Assembly: GCA_900539375.1 (NCBI GenBank)
Contig: UQBY01000005.1
Span: 58,511 to 122,510 of the forward strand
Direction of reading: 5' to 3'
DNA length: 64,000 bases
DNA from: an uncultured Clostridium sp.
GTDB lineage: Bacteria; Bacillota; Clostridia; Clostridiales; Clostridiaceae
Part shown: positions 8,977 through 17,417 of the stretch, in pieces
How the letters are laid out: the number at the start of each line of letters is the position of its first letter
Numbering within the stretch: position 1 is the first letter of the stretch
Notes under the pieces: model-generated
The model's database searches: none
The model's input: the letters and a program-made list of their open reading frames with translations, nothing else
What the model was told of the DNA's origin: nothing
Program-made: the position numbers and the translations under genes

Positions 8977-9996
8977 TTAAATCTTCATACAGCTTTTTCT
9001 TATTTTTAATTCTGTAGGTACAAATACTTTTTTTACATATTCTCTGTTGCCATGAATTCTTTCAAGAATAAGGTCAACAGCTGCATCTCCTATATATTCT
9101 GTAGAAACTTTTATAGTGGTAAGAGATGGAAACATATATTTAGCAGAAGGGTAATCATCAAAGCCAACTATGCTAACATCTTCAGGAATTTTTAATCCTT
9201 TTTCTGCCACAGCTTTATAAGCCCCTACTGCCATAGCATCATTTCCAGCAAAAAAAGCAGTTGGAATATCTTCTCCACTAAGTGCCTTTATCATAAGTTC
9301 GTAACCCATTTTATAAGGAAATCTATTGTTATTATCATATTTTTCAATACTATATAAATAATTTTTATTATATATATTTTTTTCAGTCATAAATTCTTTA
9401 TAAGCTTCATCTCTTTCATCAATATAAACATTAGTATTTTTTATAAGGTCTATATCATTTCCACCAAGAAAACCTATTTTTCTATGACCTAAGTTATAAA
9501 GATAATCAAATAATTCTCTTAAAGATTTTTTTAAATCAATTCCAACAGAATCATATTTATTATCATCAGGAAAGAAGTTAACAAATACTAAATTATCATT
9601 AACTGAAAGTCTTTTTATCATATTAGAGTCAAATCTTCCAATAGCTAAAATACCAGCAAAGTTTTTAAGCTCTCCCTCGCTAGTTTCATAATCAATTTTT
9701 TTAATTACACAATTATTATCATTACATTTTTTTTCAATAGCTAATCTTATAGATAAAAAGTAAGGGTCTGCTAATTCTTCATCACTATTGTACCAAGAAA
9801 TTAACCCTATCTCATTTTCCTTTAATGATTTTTCTCTTTTGTTTTTTGGTGATTTATATTGAAGGTCTTCTGCAATTTTTAATATTTTTTCTCTAGTACT
9901 ATCAGAAACATTTAATGTATCATCAAAATTTAATACTCTTGAAACAGTACCTATAGAAACTTTTGCTTTTGCAGCTATTTCTTTTATTGTAGCCAA
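8977..9996 (-). CDS. galR: LacI/GalR-family transcriptional regulator, probable galactose regulator
   Basis: A 339-residue repressor-type protein: an N-terminal LacI helix-turn-helix (ATIKEIAAKAKVSIGTVSRVLN, residues 2-23) and hinge, then a periplasmic-binding-like effector domain with SIVGFDDYPSAKYMFPSLTTI near residue 290. The start is TTG 9996, 7 nt after a GGAGG. It is divergent from galK, with repeated AGTAAAA half-sites and a promoter in between, and near galE, galT, GH42 and galM, so galactose or allolactose control is the natural inference. The symbol is given by context; ligand and operators are not shown by sequence. Confidence 0.8.
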   Translation of the reverse strand: MATIKEIAAKAKVSIGTVSRVLNFDDTLNVSDSTREKILKIAEDLQYKSPKNKREKSLKENEIGLISWYNSDEELADPYFLSIRLAIEKKCNDNNCVIKKIDYETSEGELKNFAGILAIGRFDSNMIKRLSVNDNLVFVNFFPDDNKYDSVGIDLKKSLRELFDYLYNLGHRKIGFLGGNDIDLIKNTNVYIDERDEAYKEFMTEKNIYNKNYLYSIEKYDNNNRFPYKMGYELMIKALSGEDIPTAFFAGNDAMAVGAYKAVAEKGLKIPEDVSIVGFDDYPSAKYMFPSLTTIKVSTEYIGDAAVDLILERIHGNREYVKKVFVPTELKIRKSCMKI

Positions 9997-10148
9997 AGTT
10001 ATTCCTCCTATAATTAGTTTTATTTACATAAATTAAGTTTAACTCTTAGTTAAAATCAAGTCAAATTTTTAGTAAAAATTATTTTAAGTTTATAAGAGGA
10101 TTATAAGATGTAAATTAAAAAAATAATTGATTATTGCTCATAAAAATG

Positions 10149-10226
10149 GTGACTAAAATACGAGTAAAAAATTTAGTAAAAATTTTAGTAAAAAGTATTG
10201 ACTAAAATTTTACTAGTTGTTATAAT
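10149..10226 (+). promoter_or_regulatory. galK promoter with array of operator half-sites
   Basis: TTGACT (10198-10203), 17-nt spacer, TATAAT (10221-10226). Upstream and overlapping are at least five similarly spaced half-sites (TGACTAAAAT, AGTAAAAAAT, TTTAGTAAAAA, TTTTAGTAAAAA, then the palindromic CTAAAATTTTACTAG across the spacer). The same half-site occurs in the galE/GH42 promoter. They are likely operators of the divergent LacI-type regulator; this is inferred from position. Confidence 0.65.
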
Positions 10227-10233
10227 AAAACCA

Positions 10234-10247
10234 TGATAACGGTAACA
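10234..10247 (+). promoter_or_regulatory. CcpA catabolite-response element (cre) candidate
   Basis: TGATAACGGTAACA matches the Gram-positive cre consensus TGWAANCGNTNWCA at all defined positions but one. It begins 7 bases after the galK -10 box, overlapping the expected start site, where CcpA binding would repress initiation. It would put galK and the following binding-protein gene under glucose repression. Confidence 0.65.
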
Positions 10248-10278
10248 AAATGAAAGCAATAAACAGGGAGGTAGAAAT

Positions 10279-11448
10279 ATGAATAACTTAGAATTTTTAA
10301 AGGGAAAATTTAAAGAGTATTTTAATAAAGAAGGGGAAAGGGTATTTTTTTCTCCAGGAAGAGTTAATTTAATAGGTGAGCATACAGATTATAATGGAGG
10401 ACATGTGTTTCCCTGTGCACTTACAATAGGAACTTATGCAGTTGTTTCAAAAAGAGAGGATTCTTTAGTAAGAGTTATTTCATTAAATTTTGAAAAGCTT
10501 GGAATAATTGAATTTGATATAAACAACATAGCATATGATAAAAAAGATGATTGGGCAAATTATCCAAAAGGAGTAACTAAAGTTTTTCAAGAACATGGTT
10601 ATAAAACAACAAATGGATTTGAAATATTATTCTTTGGAAATATTCCAAATGGTTCAGGATTATCTTCATCAGCTTCAATTGAGGTTTTAATGGGAACAAT
10701 ATTAAATAATTATTTTGAATTTAACATTGATATGATAAGCATAGTTAAAATGTGTCAAGAAGCTGAAAATAAATTTATAGGTGTTAATTGTGGTATAATG
10801 GACCAATTTTCAATAGGAATGGGTAAAAAAAATTCTGCAATATTATTAGATTGTAACACATTAAAATATGAATACAGCAAGTTAGAAATGGATGGCTATA
10901 AAATAGTAATAGGAAATACAAATAAAAAACGTGGTTTAGCAGATTCAAAATATAATGAAAGAAGAAGTGAATGTGAATCAGCTTTAAAATCAATACAAGA
11001 AGAGATAAATGTAAGTAGTTTAGGAGAACTTTCAGAAGAAAAATTTGAAGAAGTAAAACACCTTATTAAAGATGAAGTTAAAAGAAGAAGAGCAAAACAT
11101 GCTGTATATGAAAATCAAAGAACATTAAAAGCAGTAGAAGCATTAAAAAATAAGGATTTAGTTACCTTTGGAAAGCTTATGAATGAATCTCATATTTCAT
11201 TAAGAGATGATTATGAAGTTACAGGAAAAGAATTAGATACTTTAGTAAGTCTAGCATGGAAGGAAGAAGGAGTAATAGGCTCACGTATGACAGGTGCTGG
11301 TTTTGGAGGATGTACAGTAAGTATAGTAAAAGAGGAAAATATAGAAAACTTTACTGAAAATATTGAAAAAGAATATGAAAAAATAATTGGATATAAACCA
11401 GAATTTTATGTAGTAGATATATCAGATGGAACAAGAAGAATAGAGTAA
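10279..11448 (+). CDS. galK: galactokinase
   Basis: ATP-dependent phosphorylation of alpha-D-galactose at C1, the entry step of the Leloir pathway. The GHMP-kinase motifs are all present: the galactokinase signature GRVNLIGEHTDYNGG (about residues 28-42), the phosphate-binding loop IPNGSGLSSSASIEV (near 119-133), the GIMDQF segment with the catalytic Asp (near 172), and the C-terminal GSRMTGAGFGGCTVS. The 389-residue length is normal. GGGAGG precedes the ATG. It is divergent from the LacI-type regulator and is followed 56 bases later by a sugar-binding lipoprotein gene with no terminator between, so the two probably form one transcript. Confidence 0.96.
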   Translation: MNNLEFLKGKFKEYFNKEGERVFFSPGRVNLIGEHTDYNGGHVFPCALTIGTYAVVSKREDSLVRVISLNFEKLGIIEFDINNIAYDKKDDWANYPKGVTKVFQEHGYKTTNGFEILFFGNIPNGSGLSSSASIEVLMGTILNNYFEFNIDMISIVKMCQEAENKFIGVNCGIMDQFSIGMGKKNSAILLDCNTLKYEYSKLEMDGYKIVIGNTNKKRGLADSKYNERRSECESALKSIQEEINVSSLGELSEEKFEEVKHLIKDEVKRRRAKHAVYENQRTLKAVEALKNKDLVTFGKLMNESHISLRDDYEVTGKELDTLVSLAWKEEGVIGSRMTGAGFGGCTVSIVKEENIENFTENIEKEYEKIIGYKPEFYVVDISDGTRRIE

Positions 11449-11504
11449 TAAAAGTGTAAGATAAAAATATTAAAAAGATTGAAAATATGAGGAGGAATTT
11501 AATT

Positions 11505-12728
11505 ATGAGCAAAGGTATAAAGATATTAGCAGCAACAATAGCAACAATGGTGATGACTTCAGCATTTGTAGGATGTGGAGGGGAAAAAGATACATCATCA
11601 GATGGAGAATATGCTAAAAATTTAATTGTATGGGACCATTTAACTGCAGATGAGCATAATGCTTTAGACCCAATTATACAAAAATGGGGAGAAGATAATG
11701 GGGTAAAAATTTCTTTTAGTAATGACCAAGATGATTTACAAGGTTATATAAATGCAGCTAAAAGTTCTTCAGGGCCAGTTTTATACTTTGGTATATCAGC
11801 AGATAACTTAGGAACAGGTCAAAAAGCTGGTTATTTAGAAGAAGTTCCAGAGGGAATAATTGATGAATCTAAGCTTACAGAATCTTGTTTATCAGCTGGA
11901 AAATGGGATGGAAAGTATTATGCAGTTCCAATAGCTCAAGAATGTATAGCATTATTTTACAATACTGATAAATGTCCAGAGGTTCCAGAAACTATGGAAG
12001 AGTTAGTAAGATTAGCTAAAGATGAAGGTTTAGGATTTGAATATGATATAACACAAACTTACTATTCTTATCCTATGTTATCAGCTCAAGGTGGATACAT
12101 ATTTAAAGATAATGGTAATGGATTTGATACATCAGATATAGGTTTAGGAAATGAAGGTACTATTAAAGGACTTGAATTTATAAAGAGCCTAATTGATAAG
12201 GGTTTAATGAGTGCTGATATAAGTACAGATAAAGCAAGAGAAGATTTTAAAAATGGTAATACTTCATTTTATATTTCAGGAGCTTGGGATGTTTCAGCAA
12301 TGAAAGAAGCTGGAGTAAACTTTAAAGTAGCACCTATTCCAACAATAAATGGAGAAAATCCAAAACCATTTTTAGGTGTACAAACAGCCTTTGTAAATTC
12401 ACAAGCAGGAGAAAAGGAAAAGAAAACAGCTTGGGCATTACTTAAATATTTAATGTCAAATGAAGAGGTTTCCAATATATTATTAGAAAAAGGAAGCAGA
12501 CTTCCTGTTAACAAAAGTATTATAGAAAGTGAAAGCTTTAAAAACAATGAATTAATGGCTGGTTTTGTTAAACAAGCAGAATTTGCAACTCCAACACCAA
12601 ATGTAAAAGAAATTTCATATGTATGGGATCCAACTAACAATGGAATTAAATCAGTTCTTCAAGGAAAAGCAACACCAAAAGAAGCAGCAGAAAGAATAGT
12701 TAGTGACATTAAAGACCAAATGGAATAA
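11505..12728 (+). CDS. extracellular sugar-binding lipoprotein of a carbohydrate ABC importer
   Basis: A 407-residue binding protein of the maltose/maltodextrin (MalE-like, family 1) type. The signal peptide ends in a lipobox FVGC (Cys at about residue 23), so it is lipid-anchored outside. Features include YAVPIAQECIALFYN and VAPIPTINGENPKPFLGVQTAFV, typical of the cluster. I use ATG 11505, 9 nt after GAGGAGG; the in-frame ATG at 11487 overlaps that site. It follows galK, and no permease or ATPase genes accompany it, so it must serve an importer encoded elsewhere. Context suggests galactosides or galacto-oligosaccharides; the sequence alone does not decide the ligand. Confidence 0.85.
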   Translation: MSKGIKILAATIATMVMTSAFVGCGGEKDTSSDGEYAKNLIVWDHLTADEHNALDPIIQKWGEDNGVKISFSNDQDDLQGYINAAKSSSGPVLYFGISADNLGTGQKAGYLEEVPEGIIDESKLTESCLSAGKWDGKYYAVPIAQECIALFYNTDKCPEVPETMEELVRLAKDEGLGFEYDITQTYYSYPMLSAQGGYIFKDNGNGFDTSDIGLGNEGTIKGLEFIKSLIDKGLMSADISTDKAREDFKNGNTSFYISGAWDVSAMKEAGVNFKVAPIPTINGENPKPFLGVQTAFVNSQAGEKEKKTAWALLKYLMSNEEVSNILLEKGSRLPVNKSIIESESFKNNELMAGFVKQAEFATPTPNVKEISYVWDPTNNGIKSVLQGKATPKEAAERIVSDIKDQME

Positions 12729-12735
12729 ATGCTTA

Positions 12736-12796
12736 AAAATTGTCATTCCGTTACACCTCTTTTCAGTTAAAATTTATGTAATGGAATGACAATTTT
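12736..12796. terminator. long-stem terminator between convergent genes
   Basis: Arms 12736-12755 and 12777-12796 pair at 19 of 20 positions (AAAATTGTCATTCC is the conserved outer part) around a 21-nt loop. A/T tracts flank both sides. It lies 8 bases after the binding-protein gene and 31 bases from the end of the leftward aminotransferase gene. Confidence 0.8.
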
Positions 12797-12827
12797 AATA
12801 ATAAATATTTTTTAAATAAGCCTAATA

Positions 12828-14186
12828 TTATTTATTGGCACATTTTTTTATTGCATTTTCAAAGATTTGAAGACCTGCCTCTAGTTGTTCATCTGTTATA
12901 ACAAGGGGAGCTAAGAATCTTATAACATTTCCATAAACACCACAGTTTTCAAGCATAAGTCCATTTAAAACAGCTTCTTGAATTATATCACTTACTAATT
13001 TAGCATTAGGAGTTTTTGAAGCTTTGTTAGTAACAAATTCTATACCAATCATTCCACCAAGGCCTCTTACATCCCCAACAACTTCGTATTTTTCCATCCA
13101 TTCTTTATATGTTTTTTTAACCTTTTCTCCTATTTCTAAAGAACGATTAGCTAAATTGTCTCTTTCCATTATTTCTATTGTTTTAAGAGCAGAAGCACAA
13201 GCTAAAGGATTTCCACAATAAGTACCACCTATTGTACCATTTACAACAGAATCCATAATTTCAGCTCTAGCTACAATAGCACTTAAAGGAAGACCAGCTG
13301 CTATTGATTTTGCAGTAGCTAAAATATCAGGTTCTATACCAGCTTCTTTCCAATATTCAGAAGCAAACATTCTTCCAGTTCTACAGAAACCACTTTGAAC
13401 TTCATCTGCAATTAACATTATTCCATATTCATCACAAATTTTACGAAGAGCTTTTACCCATTCTACAGGAGCTGGAATAAATCCACCTTCACCTTGTAAT
13501 GGTTCAACTATAAATGCTGCTATTTCATCAGCTGGAGCACATTCTTCAAATACTTTATATATTGAATCTATGTAATATTTAAAAGCTTGTTCTTCTGTTA
13601 ATCCTTCTGGTCTTCTATAAAGATAAGGATATTCAGCTCTGAAAATTCCACTAGGGAAAGGTCCAAGGCCCTTTGCATAAGCTTTTTTAGAAGTTAATGC
13701 CATTGTAAGACTTGTTCTTCCATGGAATGCACCAGAGAAACAGATAATATTTTGTCTTTTAGTAAAGGCTTTTGCTACCTTTATTGCATTTTCATCAGCT
13801 TCTGCTCCAGAATTTGCAAAGAAAACTTTCTTTTTATCACCTTTAACAGGAGCTAAAGAACTTAATTTTTCAGCTAAAGCTACATAACCTTCATGAGTAA
13901 CTATATTAAACATTCCATGAAAATACTTTTCAGATTGAGCTTTAACTACTTCAATTATTTCAGGATGAGAGAAGCCAACATTTAATACTCCAACTCCTCC
14001 TATCCAGTCTAAGAATTTATTTCCATCAACATCTTCAATCATAGCACCTTCTGCATGGTCTATAACAACAGGATATACACATTTTATAGCTTCAGGAACT
14101 GCATTTTCACGTCTTTTTATTATTTCCTTTGCTTTTGGTCCTGGTAAAGTTTCAGTTATTATTTTTGGTAAATCAGTTCTTAACAT
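12828..14186 (-). CDS. gabT: class III pyridoxal-phosphate aminotransferase, 4-aminobutyrate type
   Basis: A 452-residue omega-aminotransferase. Motifs are the FFANSGAEADENAIKVAKAF cofactor-phosphate region (near residue 104), FSGAFHGRTSLTMALT, the EPLQGEGGF segment, the cofactor Asp in ADEVQSGFCRTG (near 265), and the Schiff-base Lys in ATAKSIAAGLP (near 291). The similarity is best to GABA and related omega-amino-acid transaminases, which move the amino group to 2-oxoglutarate; lysine or ornithine substrates cannot be excluded. AGGAGGATTTT precedes the ATG. It is divergent from an NhaC-type antiporter. No succinate-semialdehyde dehydrogenase is next to it, so the pathway is incomplete here. 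Confidence 0.8.
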   Translation of the reverse strand: MLRTDLPKIITETLPGPKAKEIIKRRENAVPEAIKCVYPVVIDHAEGAMIEDVDGNKFLDWIGGVGVLNVGFSHPEIIEVVKAQSEKYFHGMFNIVTHEGYVALAEKLSSLAPVKGDKKKVFFANSGAEADENAIKVAKAFTKRQNIICFSGAFHGRTSLTMALTSKKAYAKGLGPFPSGIFRAEYPYLYRRPEGLTEEQAFKYYIDSIYKVFEECAPADEIAAFIVEPLQGEGGFIPAPVEWVKALRKICDEYGIMLIADEVQSGFCRTGRMFASEYWKEAGIEPDILATAKSIAAGLPLSAIVARAEIMDSVVNGTIGGTYCGNPLACASALKTIEIMERDNLANRSLEIGEKVKKTYKEWMEKYEVVGDVRGLGGMIGIEFVTNKASKTPNAKLVSDIIQEAVLNGLMLENCGVYGNVIRFLAPLVITDEQLEAGLQIFENAIKKCANK

Positions 14187-14250
14187 AATAAAATCCTCCT
14201 TAAATATGAAAATAAATATTATACATATTACATATAATTTTTAAAAATAA

Positions 14251-14306
14251 AAAACTGCAAGACAATAGAATCATAAATTTTTGTGACGCCATTGTCTTAC
14301 AGTTTT
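14251..14306. other. orphan hairpin between divergent genes
   Basis: AAAACTGCAAGACAAT (14251-14266) pairs with ATTGTCTTACAGTTTT (14291-14306) at 15 of 16 positions; on the minus strand a TTTTTTATTTTT tract follows. It looks like an intrinsic terminator but lies upstream of both flanking genes (gabT leftward, antiporter rightward). It could end a small transcript or be left from a lost gene. The rest of the 413-base gap is AT-rich; only a weak TATAAT (14554-14559) before the antiporter is visible. Confidence 0.55.
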
Positions 14307-14599
14307 AATTTATACTGAGATAATAACATAAAGTATAAGTTAAAACAACTTTCAAAAGGAATAAAATTAATTGTCCACATTGCACAATAAATATAAATTT
14401 AAATATTAAATAAAGTAAAAAATAATTGAAATTATGTACTTTTAAGACAAAATAATAATTTAACAAAAAAAATATATATTTTATTTAAAAATAAGTAGAA
14501 ATAATACCAATTTGGTTTTATAATGATTCAGTTAGGTTATTTATATAAAAGAGTATAATTATAGCAAATAAAAGGAAACCTATAATAAAGGGAGGATAG

Positions 14600-15973
14600 A
14601 TGTTTATGGATCATTATGGAATACTAAGTATTTTACCAGCTATCTTAGTTATTGTTTTTGCACTTGTAACAAAAAAGACTTTAGAAGCTTTACTTTTAGG
14701 AACTGTTTCTACTTATATTATTATGTATGGAATAGATTTCCCTTCAAAGTGGGCAGAAGCTTTTTTTAAGGCAGCAGGAGATGCTGATAATCAGTGGGTT
14801 TTAATTGTGTGTGGGCTTTTTGGAAGTTTAATAGCACTTATAAGAAAGTCTAAAGGAACCTTAGGCTTTTCAGGAAAGCTTGAAAAGTTTTGCAAAACTC
14901 AAAAAAAATCACTATTTATAACATGGATTTTAGGAATAATTATTTTTATTGATGAGTATTTAAATATAATGACTTTAGGTGCTTGTATGAAAAATATTTC
15001 AGACAAGAAAAAGGTACCAAGAGAGTCATTAGCATACATAATAGATTCAACAGGAGCACCTGTTTGTGTATTGCTTCCATTTTCAACTTGGGCAGTGTTT
15101 TATGCAAGTGTATTTTATAAGCAAGAAGGAATTCAAGCCCTTGGATTTGGAGGAGATATTGCTACATATTTAAAAGTTATTCCTTTTACTTTTTATGCTT
15201 GGGCTTCACTTATTATAGTTCCTCTTTTTATATTAGGAGTTATACCAAAGCTTGGGAAAATGAAAGAAGCTTATAAAAGAGTAGAAAAAACAGGGCAAGT
15301 TTATAATCCTGAAAGTGAAAAGTTTAATGCAGTAATAATAGAAGATTATTCAAAAGAAGAGGGGAAGTTAAAAGACTTTTTAATTCCAATAGGTTCTTTA
15401 ATTGCAATTACACTATTAGGAGGAGATTTATTTATAGCAGTTGTTGCTTCTATAATAATATGTCTTTTCTTATATATTCCAAGAAAGAAAATGACTTTTA
15501 ATGAATTTTGTGATTTATATATGCAAGGATTTTGTGATATGATACCAACAATTGCAATAGTTTTTGCAGCTTTTGTAATGCAGGTTGCAGCAAATGATAT
15601 AGGACTTCCAGCCTATGTAATAGAAGTAGTTACTCCTTATTTAAATGGAACTTTATTTCCAGCAGTAGCCTTTGTAGTAGTTGCAGTTTTAACTTTTGTA
15701 ACAGGAAGTAACTGGGGAATCCCTGCTGTATGTGTGCCAATAATAATTCCACTTGGTTTTTCTCTTGGAGCAAATCCAATTTTAGTAATGGCAGCAATAC
15801 TTTCTGGAGGAACTTTAGGAAGTCATGCATGTTTTTATTCAGATGCAACAGTATTAACTTCAACTTCTTGTGGTATAAATAATATGGATCATGCATTAAG
15901 TCAGTTCCCTTATGCAGCAATAGCTGCCATTATAAGTTTAGTTGGATTCATTGTTTGTGGTATTGTGATGTAA
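14600..15973 (+). CDS. NhaC-family Na+/H+ antiporter-like transporter
   Basis: A 457-residue polytopic membrane protein with 11-12 hydrophobic segments. Family landmarks are the LIRKSKGTLGF loop after TM3, FIDEYLNIMTLG and STGAPVCVLLPFSTWA in the middle, then VTGSNWGIPAVCVPI and GSHACFYSDATVLTSTS near the end. These fit the NhaC/YfiS-like part of the ion transporter superfamily, with Na+/H+ or substrate/H+ exchange. GGGAGG precedes; ATG 14600 or ATG 14606 could start it, and the spacing of about 10 slightly favours the latter. It is divergent from gabT, so export or exchange of an amine or amino acid is conceivable. Its 3' end overlaps the next convergent gene by 36 bases. Confidence 0.8.
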   Translation: MFMDHYGILSILPAILVIVFALVTKKTLEALLLGTVSTYIIMYGIDFPSKWAEAFFKAAGDADNQWVLIVCGLFGSLIALIRKSKGTLGFSGKLEKFCKTQKKSLFITWILGIIIFIDEYLNIMTLGACMKNISDKKKVPRESLAYIIDSTGAPVCVLLPFSTWAVFYASVFYKQEGIQALGFGGDIATYLKVIPFTFYAWASLIIVPLFILGVIPKLGKMKEAYKRVEKTGQVYNPESEKFNAVIIEDYSKEEGKLKDFLIPIGSLIAITLLGGDLFIAVVASIIICLFLYIPRKKMTFNEFCDLYMQGFCDMIPTIAIVFAAFVMQVAANDIGLPAYVIEVVTPYLNGTLFPAVAFVVVAVLTFVTGSNWGIPAVCVPIIIPLGFSLGANPILVMAAILSGGTLGSHACFYSDATVLTSTSCGINNMDHALSQFPYAAIAAIISLVGFIVCGIVM

Positions 15974-16339
15974 CATTGAATTTGCTTCTTTTTTAGCATA
16001 TTCAAAAGACTTTTTAATGATATTATATTCTTCATCATTACGAACAGGACGATAATATCCTAAAATACATACACCCTTTGAGTGGCCATGAAGATTAATA
16101 GTCATATTCATGGCCCCAGGAATGCCATATACACCTTCATCAGAAGAGTCAGCATATGCCTTAAAAATTTCAAGATTCTTTTTTAAGGCAATTAAGTGGT
16201 TATCTACTTCATTGCTATCAATTCTAAAAGTAATAAGTTCAGCTTTAGGCTCTAGTGGTAAAAATCTATATTCTATATACCAATCATCATCAGTAATAGT
16301 TAATAAAGCACCACAAGGCAATTTTTGATAATAATTCAT
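15938..16339 (-). CDS. small cytosolic protein of unknown function
   Basis: 133 residues without signal peptide or membrane segment. It has a predicted alpha/beta character with short conserved-looking parts (DDWYIEYRFLPLEPKAEL, GVYGIPGAMNMTINLHGHSKG, LGYYRPVRNDEEY). The strong CAGGAGG site before the ATG shows that it is a real gene. It runs convergent to, and overlaps by 36 bases, the antiporter gene. It is preceded on the same strand by the YvrJ-like gene, 150 bases away. I do not recognise the family. Confidence 0.7.
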   Translation of the reverse strand: MNYYQKLPCGALLTITDDDWYIEYRFLPLEPKAELITFRIDSNEVDNHLIALKKNLEIFKAYADSSDEGVYGIPGAMNMTINLHGHSKGVCILGYYRPVRNDEEYNIIKKSFEYAKKEANSMLHHNTTNNESN

Positions 16340-16490
16340 AAAAATATAACCTCCTGTAAAAATAATATAATAGTTATATATATTTTACAAAAAACTATTA
16401 AAAGTTTCAAATATAGTAATTTAGATATTTAAGACAAAAAAGGTTTAAAACAGCATATAATATACTATGAAGCAAAATAGTAGTAGTAAT

Positions 16491-16664
16491 TTAGTTTTCA
16501 TCTTCTATTAAGGCACCTAATTTAACGGATATTATAGTATTTAGTTTATTAATAGAAGAGGATAGGGAATTAAGCTGTTTTTCAAGCCTTATTAAAAGAT
16601 AGGCACTTACAGCCATTGGAAACCCTATGTTTGTAATTAATTGAACTAATTCACTTGTATCCAT
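16491..16664 (-). CDS. YvrJ-family small protein
   Basis: A 57-residue protein. A textbook AAAGGAGGTGA lies 5-6 nt before the ATG at 16664, and the frame ends in TAA at 16491-16493. The N-terminus (MDTSELVQLITNIGFPMAVS) followed by AYLLIRLEKQLNSL matches the YvrJ family: one hydrophobic segment followed by an amphipathic, possibly coiled tail. In Bacillus subtilis yvrJ lies in the yvr locus; here it stands alone. The role is unknown; a small membrane-bound peptide is likely. The short gene is easy to miss, but signal and composition are convincing. Confidence 0.8.
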   Translation of the reverse strand: MDTSELVQLITNIGFPMAVSAYLLIRLEKQLNSLSSSINKLNTIISVKLGALIEDEN

Positions 16665-16827
16665 AAAATCACCTCCTTTAACCTTTTATATGAAGGCAAG
16701 GTTAAAAATTACTTAGCTTTATAAAAAAATTTACTTATGATAAAATGAATTAGACAAGCGTCTAAAGCTTTTATTATAAGATTAAGTTACATAATAGAAG
16801 TTATAAAAATAGAGAAGGAGTGACAAC

Positions 16828-17319
16828 ATGAAAAATAAAAATATTTTTTTGGGATTATTATTTTTAATGATAGGATTATTATGGATAATTAATAGTGCTT
16901 TTGGAATTAAAATATTTAATAAAGAAAATTTCTGGCCTTTATGTGTATTGCTTCCAGGATTGTGTTTTGAAATAAGTTATCTTATAACTAAAAAAACACC
17001 AATAATACTTTTGCCAGGTGGAGTATTAACAATTGTAGGAGTGTTATTTTTATTTGAACAATTTACAGAGTGGAAATATGTAGAGAAAACTTGGCCTATA
17101 TATCCTTTAGCAGTTGCAATTGGTTTATTTCAATTATATGTAGCAACTAAGAAAAAAAGTTTTCTTGTAGGAGTAATTTTACTTGGAATAATTTCTCTTG
17201 GATGTTTTTCACTTACTTTATTTGGAGATATTTTTAGTATTATAGAAATGACTTATTTAGTTCCAGGAATATTAATAATTTCAGGGTTAATATTATTATT
17301 TACTTCTAAAAAAAAGTAA
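16828..17319 (+). CDS. LiaF/LiaI-like transmembrane-segment protein
   Basis: 163 residues, almost wholly hydrophobic, with about six short membrane segments arranged in hairpins (GLLFLMIGLLWIIN, WPLCVLLPGLCFEISYL, VVGVLFLFEQF-type repeats, YLVPGILIISGLILLF). The pattern, with an Asn/Trp-containing first helix and WPL after it, is that of the DUF5668/LiaF transmembrane family often found in envelope-stress proteins. GAAGGAG precedes the ATG. It is monocistronic, followed by a terminator and convergent with pdxT. The exact function is unknown. Confidence 0.6.
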   Translation: MKNKNIFLGLLFLMIGLLWIINSAFGIKIFNKENFWPLCVLLPGLCFEISYLITKKTPIILLPGGVLTIVGVLFLFEQFTEWKYVEKTWPIYPLAVAIGLFQLYVATKKKSFLVGVILLGIISLGCFSLTLFGDIFSIIEMTYLVPGILIISGLILLFTSKKK

Positions 17320-17322
17320 ATT

Positions 17323-17360
17323 AAAAAAGGAGCTTTTTTGTGTAAAAAGCATCCTTTTTT
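17323..17360. terminator. intrinsic terminator
   Basis: AAAAAAGGA(G)GCTTTTT-like arm and AAAAAGC(A)TCCTTTTTT arm with a short loop, directly after the stop of the rightward gene. The symmetry would also serve the leftward pdxT transcript, whose end is about 60 bases away. Confidence 0.8.
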
Positions 17361-17417
17361 AGATTGTAATATGTTTAATTATGGTTTTCTCTTAATTTTA
17401 AATTAAGGGAAAGTTTT

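Noticed and set aside
15630..15920. Leu/His/Lys-rich minus-strand frame inside the antiporter gene
   Set aside because: It is an antisense shadow of a hydrophobic protein; no start signal and no recognisable domain. The same applies to similar frames opposite pyrD, asnA, pfkA and the GH31 gene.
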